Shown here one piece after another: positions 1-5,559 of a stretch of DNA of 5,559 nt. Under the pieces are notes generated by a model. That model saw nothing but the letters and a program-made list of their open reading frames with translations, ran no database searches and was not told the DNA's origin. A program made the translations under genes and the position numbers. The stretch comes from Bacteroidales bacterium. GTDB taxonomy: Bacteria; Bacteroidota; Bacteroidia; Bacteroidales; UBA932. Within the stretch, counting starts at the first letter, position 1, and each line of letters begins with the position of its first letter. Location: NCBI GenBank assembly GCA_017535125.1, contig JAFXUS010000063.1, positions 1 through 5,559 on the forward strand, read 5' to 3'.

Positions 1-33
1 CTCTTCGACCTGGACTGGTGGAAGTTCAACCGC
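1..33 (+). other. Probable C-terminal end of an additional CBM6 domain, in frame with the GH43 module
   Basis: The in-frame translation LFDLDWWKFNR matches the closing strand typical of CBM6 domains attached to GH43 enzymes (Phe-x-x-Asp-Trp-Trp). It also aligns with the end of this same protein, FEWEWWTMK at about 1249-1275. About four residues of linker then lead into the GH43 module. Only eleven residues are visible, so this is a motif-level call. Confidence 0.5.
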
Positions 34-1278
34 ACGGTCAACATGCCGATTATCCAGACCAAGTTCACCGCAGATCCGGCGCCGATGGTTTATGACGATA
101 CGGTCTATCTGTACACGACCCACGACGAGGACGGAGCCGAGGGCTTCGAGATGTTCGACTGGCTGCTCTATACTTCTACCGACATGGTGAACTGGACGGA
201 CCACGGCGCGGTGGCCTCGCTGGACGATTTCGCCTGGTACGAGGGCAAGAACGGCGCCTGGGCCGAGTGCGTGGTGGAACGGAACGGGAAGTTCTATATG
301 TACTGCCCGATCCACGGCCACGGCATCGGTGTGCTGGTGGCGGATTCGCCCTTCGGGCCCTTCACTGACCCGCTCGGGGAGCCTCTGGTGTGGCAGAAGG
401 AGCACTGGTACGACATCGACCCGTCGGTCTTCATCGACGACGACGGACAGGCCTATATGTACTGGGGCAATCCGAACGTCTATTGGGCGAAGCTGAACGA
501 GGACATGATCTCGCTTGACGGTCCCATCCACATGCTGGACTACAAGATCGCGCATTACCAGGAAGGCCCCTGGTTCTACAAGCATGACGGCCACTATTAT
601 CTCGCCTTTGCTTCGACCTGCTGCCCGGAGGGTATCGGCTACGCGATGGCGGACAGCCCGGAGGGCCCCTGGCGCTCGATGGGCCACATCATGGACCGCA
701 CCTGGCGCACCCGGGGCAACCATCCCGGTATCATCGACTACAAGGGACAGTCCTATATCTTCGGCTTGAATTACGATCTCCATCACCTGGAGACTTTCAA
801 GCACGCCGAGCAGCGGAGCGTGTCCGCCGCTCCGATGTGCTACGAGGCCGACGGCTCCATCCGCAAAGTGCCGTACTGGATGGACAACGTGCTGGAGCAG
901 ATCGAGCCTTTCAACCCGTATCGCCGGGTGCCGGCTGCGACGATGGCCTGGGGTTATGGCCTGAAGACCCGCAAGGACGCGGGGCGGGGGATCGTGGTGA
1001 ATGACATCGACGCGGGCGAATACCTGCTGGTGAAGGGGGTGGATTTCGGCGCCCGTGGCGCCAGGTCCTTGACAGCGAGCGTGCACGCGCCTGCGGGCGC
1101 ATGCATCGAAGTGCACCTGGACAGCGCGGACGGCCCGCTGGCGGGTACGCTGAAGTTCAAGCCCGGCAGCGGTTGGAAGCAGCAGAACGGGCGCCTAAAT
1201 GGTGCCAAGGGTGTACATGACCTGTATTTCGTCTTCACGGAAGGCGGCTTCGAATGGGAATGGTGGACCATGAAATAA
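1..1278 (+). CDS. GH43 family glycosidase with C-terminal CBM6-type domain, 5'-truncated by window edge (probable alpha-L-arabinofuranosidase or arabinoxylan-active enzyme)
   Basis: The protein is a five-bladed beta-propeller glycosidase that probably removes arabinofuranosyl or xylosyl residues from plant hemicellulose. Numbering from the Met at 43, the three GH43 acidic residues are visible: base Asp11 in TADPAPMVY, pKa-modulating Asp126 in DIDPSVFIDDDG, and acid Glu174 in YQEGPWFYK. The propeller spans about residues 1-290. Residues about 297-411 look like a CBM6 carbohydrate-binding domain (VKGVDFG, AKGVHDLYFVF, closing FEWEWW). The frame has no stop back to base 1, and the Met at 43 has no signal peptide and no ribosome binding site, so it is probably internal. 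The residues encoded at 1-33 (LFDLDWWKFNR) resemble the end of a preceding CBM6 domain, suggesting a longer multi-module protein. A 17-base gap separates it from the next GH43 gene, so they are probably co-transcribed. The GH43 family is certain. Substrate and subfamily are not: arabinofuranosidase is favoured by analogy with GH43-CBM6 arabinoxylan arabinofuranohydrolases, and xylosidase is possible. Confidence 0.9.
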   Translation, partial: LFDLDWWKFNRTVNMPIIQTKFTADPAPMVYDDTVYLYTTHDEDGAEGFEMFDWLLYTSTDMVNWTDHGAVASLDDFAWYEGKNGAWAECVVERNGKFYMYCPIHGHGIGVLVADSPFGPFTDPLGEPLVWQKEHWYDIDPSVFIDDDGQAYMYWGNPNVYWAKLNEDMISLDGPIHMLDYKIAHYQEGPWFYKHDGHYYLAFASTCCPEGIGYAMADSPEGPWRSMGHIMDRTWRTRGNHPGIIDYKGQSYIFGLNYDLHHLETFKHAEQRSVSAAPMCYEADGSIRKVPYWMDNVLEQIEPFNPYRRVPAATMAWGYGLKTRKDAGRGIVVNDIDAGEYLLVKGVDFGARGARSLTASVHAPAGACIEVHLDSADGPLAGTLKFKPGSGWKQQNGRLNGAKGVHDLYFVFTEGGFEWEWWTMK

Positions 1279-1295
1279 AACCAACATTATAACCG
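1279..1295 (+). promoter_or_regulatory. A/T-rich 17-base intercistronic leader preceding the second GH43 gene
   Basis: This is the only true gap between genes in the window. It is distinctly A/T-rich compared with the GC-rich coding sequence around it and carries no purine-rich Shine-Dalgarno sequence. That is the usual pattern for translation starts in Bacteroidota, where A-rich unstructured leaders matter more than Shine-Dalgarno pairing. It is too short for a terminator plus promoter, and no -7/-33 Bacteroides-type promoter is visible. It is read here as a translation start region inside an operon. Confidence 0.4.
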
Positions 1296-2849
1296 ATGAA
1301 ACGTATCCTGTTGCTTTGTGCCGTCCTGCTTGCGGCGGCCTGCGCGAAACCGACGACGCTGTGTGTCAACCCGTTGACCTATACCGACATCCCGGACAAC
1401 GACGTGGTCCGGGTGGGGGAGGATTATTACATGGTCAGCACCACGATGTATTTCTGCCCGGGCGCGCCCATCATGCATTCGCGTGACCTGGTGCACTGGC
1501 GCCTCGTGGATTATGTCTATGACTGCCTGGAGGATGACGATGTCTATAATCTCCGGAATGGCCGTAACGCCTACGGCAAGGGTCAGTGGGCGACTTCGCT
1601 GCGTTACGAGAACGGGCGCTGGTATGCGCTCTTTATCGCCAACGACCAACGCAAGACCTATATTTATTCTACGCCGAAGATCGGCGAACCGTGGACGCGC
1701 AGCGTCATCGACCAGCCCTTCCACGACGCTTCGCTGCTCTTCGAGGACGGCCGCGTGTACGTGGTCTGGGGCAACGGCGAGATCCATATCACCGAACTGA
1801 AGCCGGACCTGAGCGGCGTGCAGGAGGGTGGGGTGGACCAGGTACTTTTCACCAGCCCGCGCGAGGGTTATATTCTGCGGGCCGAAGGCGCGCACATTTA
1901 CCACATCGGCGACTGGTACTATGTCCTCGTGATCGACTGGCCGGCCGGCGGCGTGCGCACGGAGACCTGCTGGCGCAGCAAGACCCTGCTGGGAGAATAT
2001 GAGTCGAAGACCATCCTGCAGGGTGCTTTCGACGGCCGCGGCGACGGTGTGGCGCAGGGCGCCATTTTCGACACGCCGCGCGGTGACTGGTACGCGATGA
2101 TGTTCCAGGACCATGGCGGCGTGGGTCGCATCCCGACGCTCCAGCCTATGGTTTGGGAGGACGGCTGGCCCATCCTGGGTGACGCCACCGTCCCGGTCAA
2201 GGAGTTCGAAGTGAACCTCGCTCCGGACGGAGAGAATTATACCTGGGCCTCCGACGAATTCGATTCCGACAAGCTCGCACTGGTCTGGCAGTGGAACCAC
2301 AAGCCGCTGGACGGATGCTGGTCGCTGACCGATCGTCCGGGCTGGCTGCGCCTGACCACAGGACAGCTCGCCACGGGCCTGCCGGATGCGCGCAATACCT
2401 TGACCCAGCGCACTTTCGGTCCGCGCTGTACCAGCACCGTCCTGTTGGACGCCTCCGGCCTGCAGGTCGGCGATTTCGCGGGCCTGAGCGCTTTCCAGAG
2501 CAACCGGGCCGACATCGGTCTGCGCCGCACGGAGGCCGGCCTGGAACTCTATGCCATCCATGAAGGGCCGCAGCGGGGTCCCGGCCGTACGATGACCCGC
2601 GTGCAGCAGGAACTGCTCTGCCAGCCCGCCGAATGGGATCAGGTAATGCTGCGGGTCCGCTATGATTTCGACAAGGACCAGGCCTGGCTGGGCTACAGTT
2701 ATGACGGCGCGGTCTGGACGGAGCTGGACACCCCGTTGCAGATGCGCTTTTCGCTGGATTATTTCACCGGCTACCGCAGCGCGCTCTACTGCTACTCCAC
2801 GCAAACCCTCGGCGGCCACGCCGACTTCGACTGGTTCCACCAAGAATAA
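1296..2849 (+). CDS. GH43 family glycosidase, lipoprotein, with C-terminal beta-sandwich domain (probable alpha-L-arabinofuranosidase / beta-xylosidase)
   Basis: This complete 517-residue exo-glycosidase probably removes alpha-L-arabinofuranose (or beta-xylose) from hemicellulose side chains. Residues 1-16 form a lipoprotein signal: MKR, a hydrophobic stretch, then LAAAC with Cys16 as the likely lipidated residue. No acidic cluster follows the Cys, so the surface-export signal of Bacteroidota lipoproteins is not evident and a periplasm-facing location is favoured. GH43 catalytic residues can be placed as base Asp34 (DIPDNDVVRVG), modulator Asp144 (FHDASLLFEDG) and acid Glu197 (RAEGAHIYH). The propeller covers about residues 25-310. 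Residues about 320-517 (starting SDEFDSDKLALVWQWNH) are the beta-sandwich often fused to GH43 enzymes. The two-domain layout and motifs resemble the GH43_12-type enzymes, including those of Bacteroides xyloglucan loci, but the subfamily is a recollection-based guess. Its stop codon touches the next gene. The gene contains no TTA, CTA or TCA codon, which leaves a long meaningless open frame on the opposite strand. Confidence 0.93.
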   Translation: MKRILLLCAVLLAAACAKPTTLCVNPLTYTDIPDNDVVRVGEDYYMVSTTMYFCPGAPIMHSRDLVHWRLVDYVYDCLEDDDVYNLRNGRNAYGKGQWATSLRYENGRWYALFIANDQRKTYIYSTPKIGEPWTRSVIDQPFHDASLLFEDGRVYVVWGNGEIHITELKPDLSGVQEGGVDQVLFTSPREGYILRAEGAHIYHIGDWYYVLVIDWPAGGVRTETCWRSKTLLGEYESKTILQGAFDGRGDGVAQGAIFDTPRGDWYAMMFQDHGGVGRIPTLQPMVWEDGWPILGDATVPVKEFEVNLAPDGENYTWASDEFDSDKLALVWQWNHKPLDGCWSLTDRPGWLRLTTGQLATGLPDARNTLTQRTFGPRCTSTVLLDASGLQVGDFAGLSAFQSNRADIGLRRTEAGLELYAIHEGPQRGPGRTMTRVQQELLCQPAEWDQVMLRVRYDFDKDQAWLGYSYDGAVWTELDTPLQMRFSLDYFTGYRSALYCYSTQTLGGHADFDWFHQE

Positions 2850-2860
2850 TGACACATATG
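2847..2860 (+). other. Gene junction with TAATG stop/start overlap and two candidate starts for the GH31 gene
   Basis: The TAA stop of the GH43 gene shares its last A with an ATG at 2849. A second in-frame ATG follows at 2858. The first would give MTHMKK and the second a cleaner signal peptide start, MKKSVF. Either start implies translation coupled to the upstream gene or re-initiation just after its stop. The second is preferred because lysines directly after Met form a standard signal peptide n-region. Confidence 0.6.
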
Positions 2861-5182
2861 AAAAAATCCGTTTTCTGCTGGATGCTGATGCTTGCCGCGA
2901 CACTGACCACGATGGCGCAGAATGGCGTATCGGTCCAGTTTTATACCCCCACGACCGTGCGCATCGTCAAGGGCGGGGCGGCACCGGAGCACAGTTTCGC
3001 CGTGACTGCGGCGCCGCGACAGGTCGATGTCAAGACTTCCGTCGCCAAGGGCGGAACGGTTTACGACAGCGGCGCGATGAAGGTGGCCGTGGCCAATGAT
3101 GGCACGGTCCGGTTCTTCTCCCGGAAGGGCTTCCTTTTGTTGAAGGAAGGCGCCTGTAGCCTGGAGCCGATCCCCGAAGGCCTGGACAAGGGTCTGAACA
3201 AAGTGCATCAAACCTTCCTGCCGGAGGCGGACGAACCCTTCTACGGACTCGGCATCCTGCAGGACGGCGCCCTGTCGCTGCGCGGCAAGGAGCGCCGAAT
3301 GATCCAGAACAATACCGAGGATTTCATCCCCGTCGTCCAGTCCGTCAAGGGCTACGGCATCTTCTGGGACAACACCTCTCCGACCGTCTTCCGCGATGAC
3401 GCGGACGGCATGCATTTCGAGTCCGAGGTGGGGGAGGCCGTGGACTATTATTTCATCTACGGCGGCAACGCCGACGGCGTGATCGCGGGCATCCGGGAAC
3501 TCACCGGCCACGTGCCGATGCTCCCGATGTGGAGCTTCGGCTTCATGCAGAGCCGCGAGCGCTACAAGAGCAGCAAGGAGTTGCTGGACGCCTTGCACGG
3601 CTACCGCGAGCGCGGCGTCCCCATCGACTGCGTCATACAGGACTGGCAGTACTGGGGCAACAACTACCAGTGGAACGCCATGGAGTTCCTGAACGACGAC
3701 TTCCGCAACGCGCAGGCGATGATCGACGAGGTCCACGCGCAGCACGCCAAGTTGATGATCTCCATCTGGGCCTCCTTCGGCCCGATGACCAAGCCCTACC
3801 GTGAACTCGACGCCAAGGGGCTGCTCTTCGACTTCGCCACCTGGCCGCAGTCCGGTCTGCCTGACTGGCCGCCCCGGCGCGACTACCCTTCGGGCGTGAA
3901 GCCCTACAACCCCTATTCCGCGGAAGCCCGCGACATCTACTGGAAGAACCTGCTCCGCCTGGAGAATATGGGCATCGACGCCTGGTGGATGGACTCTACC
4001 GAGCCGGACCACCTCGACTTCAAGGAGAGCGACCTCGACTTCGAGACGGGCGTCGGCTCCTTCCGGAAAGTGCGCAACGCCTTCCCGCTCCTGTCGGTGG
4101 AAGGCGTGTATGACAACCAGAAAACCGTCTCCGAGCGCCGCGTGATGGTGCTTACCCGCTCGGCCTGGGTCGGGCAGCAGCGCACCGGCGCCAATACCTG
4201 GAGCGGCGACGTCTATTCCAACTGGGACAATTTCCGCGCCCAGATTCCTGCCGGCCTGGGCTTCGCCCTGACGGGCAATCCGAACTTCAACACCGACTGT
4301 GGCGGCTTCTTCCCGACGAACTACAACCGCCGCGGCGCCACCGCCACCTGCGCGCAGAATCCGCTCTTCCAGGAGCTCTACGTGCGTTGGTTGCAGTACG
4401 GTGCCTTCTGCCCGATGATGCGCAGCCACGGCGAGAGCTCCCGCCGCGAGATCTGGGAGTTCGGCGTCCCCGGCGAGCCGGTCTATGACGCCATCGAGAA
4501 GACCATCCGCCTGCGCTATCAGCTGCTGCCGTACATCTACGGTACCGCCCACGAGGTCACGGCGGCAGACGGCACCTTCCAGCGCGCGCTGTTCATGGAT
4601 TTCCCGGACGATAAGGCCGGGTGGGAGCGTAATGACGAATTCCTTTTCGGCCGCGAACTGCTCGTGGCCCCCGTCGTCCACGCCCAGTACACGCCGGAGA
4701 AGGTCGCCTTCGACGACACGCCGGTGGACTTTTCCGCCGAGCGCAGCACGCAGGTCTATCTGCCCAAGGGCGCCGACTGGTACGACTTCTGGACCGGGGC
4801 GCGCCTGAAGGGCGGCCAGACGCTCACGCGCGCCACGCACCTGGACACGGTGCCCCTTTATGTCCGCGCCGGCTCCATCGTTCCGCTCGGCCCGGACGTG
4901 CAATATACCGGCGAGAAACCCTGGGACGACCTGGAGATCCGGGTCTATCCCGGCGCCGACGGCAGCTTCACCCTCTACGAAGACGAGGGCGACAGCTACC
5001 GCTATGAGCAGGGTACCTGCTCCACCATCGAATTCACCCTTCGCGGCCGCACGCTGACCGTCGGCGCGCGCAGCGGCTCCTTCCCGGGCATGTTGCAGCA
5101 GCGCCGCTTCCGCGTGGTTACGCCCGACGGTATCACCCGCGAGCTCCAGTATGACGGCTCCGCCCAAACGATCAAGTTATGA
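2858..5182 (+). CDS. GH31 family alpha-glycosidase, probable alpha-xylosidase, secreted
   Basis: This retaining exo-alpha-glycosidase has 774 residues from the Met at 2858 (777 if ATG 2849 is used). Residues 1-20 are a type I signal peptide with probable cleavage in TMA|QNG. An N-terminal beta-sandwich (about 21-215) precedes the (beta/alpha)8 barrel (about 220-565). The nucleophile is Asp379 in WWMDSTEPD and the acid/base is Asp451 in WSGDVYSNWDNF. Other GH31 landmarks are Asp262 in QDWQYWG, LTRSAWVGQQR, and RSHG from Arg522. C-terminal beta domains follow, including a DUF5110-like segment near residues 695-765 (RVYPGADGSFTLYEDEGD). The WWMD-x-x-EPD nucleophile region and SRERYK motif resemble the alpha-xylosidase group of Cellvibrio and Bacteroides xyloglucan systems rather than classical alpha-glucosidases (WIDMNE). 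Unlike those enzymes, no PA14 insertion is seen in the N-terminal sandwich. It overlaps the next gene by four bases. GH31 is certain; alpha-xylosidase is likely, and alpha-glucosidase or transglycosylase remains possible. Confidence 0.95.
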   Translation: MKKSVFCWMLMLAATLTTMAQNGVSVQFYTPTTVRIVKGGAAPEHSFAVTAAPRQVDVKTSVAKGGTVYDSGAMKVAVANDGTVRFFSRKGFLLLKEGACSLEPIPEGLDKGLNKVHQTFLPEADEPFYGLGILQDGALSLRGKERRMIQNNTEDFIPVVQSVKGYGIFWDNTSPTVFRDDADGMHFESEVGEAVDYYFIYGGNADGVIAGIRELTGHVPMLPMWSFGFMQSRERYKSSKELLDALHGYRERGVPIDCVIQDWQYWGNNYQWNAMEFLNDDFRNAQAMIDEVHAQHAKLMISIWASFGPMTKPYRELDAKGLLFDFATWPQSGLPDWPPRRDYPSGVKPYNPYSAEARDIYWKNLLRLENMGIDAWWMDSTEPDHLDFKESDLDFETGVGSFRKVRNAFPLLSVEGVYDNQKTVSERRVMVLTRSAWVGQQRTGANTWSGDVYSNWDNFRAQIPAGLGFALTGNPNFNTDCGGFFPTNYNRRGATATCAQNPLFQELYVRWLQYGAFCPMMRSHGESSRREIWEFGVPGEPVYDAIEKTIRLRYQLLPYIYGTAHEVTAADGTFQRALFMDFPDDKAGWERNDEFLFGRELLVAPVVHAQYTPEKVAFDDTPVDFSAERSTQVYLPKGADWYDFWTGARLKGGQTLTRATHLDTVPLYVRAGSIVPLGPDVQYTGEKPWDDLEIRVYPGADGSFTLYEDEGDSYRYEQGTCSTIEFTLRGRTLTVGARSGSFPGMLQQRRFRVVTPDGITRELQYDGSAQTIKL

Positions 5183-5184
5183 TG
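5177..5184 (+). other. ATGA-type gene overlap between GH31 and DUF1680 genes
   Basis: The GH31 gene ends with codons TTA-TGA. The A of TTA plus TG of the stop form an ATG at 5179, and the A of the stop begins a second ATG at 5182, both in the same frame of the next gene. The downstream protein is therefore MMKK or MKK. The arrangement suggests translational coupling within one operon. Confidence 0.7.
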
Positions 5185-5559
5185 AAGAAAGTCCTCCTCC
5201 CGCTGCTGGCTCTGCTTGCATCCGGCATCACGCTGTCCGCCCAGGACAAACTCTACGCAGATGAATTCCCCCTCGGGGACGTGACCCTGCTGGACGGTCC
5301 GCTCAAGCATGCGCGCGACCTCAACATCCAGACGCTGCTCCAGTACGACTGCGACCGCCTGCTGGCCCCGTACCGCAAGGAAGCGGGGCTGGAGCCCAAG
5401 GCGCCGACCTACCCGAATTGGGACGGCCTGGACGGCCACGTGGCCGGGCATTACCTGACGGCGATGGCCATCAACGCCGCCACCGGCGACGCCGAGTGCC
5501 GCCGCCGGATGGAATACATGCTGTCCGAACTGCAGCTGGTCGCCGACACCAACACCCGC
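5179..5559 (+). CDS. DUF1680 / GH127-GH146-type beta-L-arabinofuranosidase, N-terminal part, cut by the right edge
   Basis: This is an open frame to the last base (127 codons from ATG 5179, 126 from ATG 5182) with no stop in the window. The protein begins MKKVLLPLLALLASGITLSAQ, a type I signal peptide with probable cleavage between Ala and Gln (SA|QD), placing the enzyme in the periplasm or outside. The mature start matches the DUF1680 (Glyco_hydro_127) family: FPLGDVTLLDGPLKHA, then DRLLAPYRKEAGL, NWDGLDGHVAGHYLTA and AATGD, in the expected order for the first barrel helices. Members hydrolyse terminal beta-L-arabinofuranose using a glutamate and a zinc-bound cysteine nucleophile. Those residues lie well downstream in the family and cannot be checked here. 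About one sixth to one fifth of the usual length is visible. GH127 and the related GH146 cannot be separated from this fragment. The gene overlaps the GH31 gene by four bases, which supports a shared transcript and a role in removing arabinose side chains. Confidence 0.88.
   Translation, partial: MMKKVLLPLLALLASGITLSAQDKLYADEFPLGDVTLLDGPLKHARDLNIQTLLQYDCDRLLAPYRKEAGLEPKAPTYPNWDGLDGHVAGHYLTAMAINAATGDAECRRRMEYMLSELQLVADTNTR

Noticed and set aside
43..45. ATG at 43 as the true start of gene 1
   Set aside because: The frame is open upstream with domain-like sequence. There is no ribosome binding site or A-rich leader, and no signal peptide follows the Met. It is more likely an internal methionine.
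1087..1100. Perfect 5-bp GC hairpin (gcgcc/ggcgc with a 4-base loop), possible terminator
   Set aside because: It is inside the CBM6 coding region, has no T-tract after it, and such hairpins are expected by chance in GC-rich coding sequence.
1279..1295. Promoter or terminator between the two GH43 genes
   Set aside because: The gap is only 17 bases, with no hairpin and no recognisable -7/-33 elements. It fits an intercistronic leader.
1287..2903. Open frame of 538 codons on the minus strand across the second GH43 gene
   Set aside because: Same register effect: the GH43 gene contains no TTA, CTA or TCA codon. No motif or signal peptide is seen, and the sense strand encodes a complete GH43 enzyme.
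2792..5167. Very long open frame (791 codons) on the minus strand across the GH31 gene
   Set aside because: Its codons are exact reverse complements of the GH31 codons, so it is open only because the gene avoids TTA, CTA and TCA. Its translation is Ala/Val/Gly/Arg/His-rich with no recognisable motif, while the plus strand has a full GH31 catalytic signature.

Overview
The window is a dense, single-strand run of four secreted carbohydrate-active enzyme genes. It looks like the enzyme section of a polysaccharide utilization locus (PUL) of a Bacteroidota bacterium. Reasons for this assignment are the family mix (GH43, GH43, GH31, DUF1680/GH127-type), signal peptides ending in Ala-Gln, a lipoprotein signal, starts without Shine-Dalgarno sequences, and very short or overlapping gene junctions. 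The base composition is GC-rich by eye, well above typical Bacteroides. That suggests a high-GC Bacteroidales lineage (for example Rikenellaceae/Alistipes-like or a related uncultured gut or rumen group), but genus cannot be fixed from this sequence.

Layout, all on the + strand: (1) 1-1278, the 3' part of a GH43 glycosidase with a C-terminal CBM6-type domain. Its reading frame is open through the left edge, and the first residues look like the end of another CBM6 domain. (2) 1296-2849, a complete GH43 enzyme with a lipoprotein signal and a C-terminal beta-sandwich, 17 bases after gene 1. (3) 2858-5182, a complete GH31 alpha-xylosidase-type enzyme with a signal peptide. Its start lies at or just after the stop of gene 2. 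(4) 5179-5559, the 5' part of a DUF1680-family (GH127/GH146-type) beta-L-arabinofuranosidase, overlapping the end of gene 3 and cut by the right edge. There is no non-coding stretch longer than 17 bases, and no RNA gene, mobile element, CRISPR array, promoter or terminator was recognised.

Inferred joint role: exo-acting removal of arabinose- and xylose-containing side chains. A beta-L-arabinofuranosidase, alpha-L-arabinofuranosidases (GH43) and an alpha-xylosidase (GH31) together would strip a beta-Araf / alpha-Araf / alpha-Xyl side chain in order. Such chains occur in solanaceous-type xyloglucan; highly decorated arabinoxylan is the main alternative. No backbone-cleaving enzyme, SusC/D pair or regulator is inside the window, so the substrate remains a hypothesis. 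The genes belong to known families. The points of interest are the probable tandem module architecture of gene 1 and the particular enzyme combination, not a new class of system.
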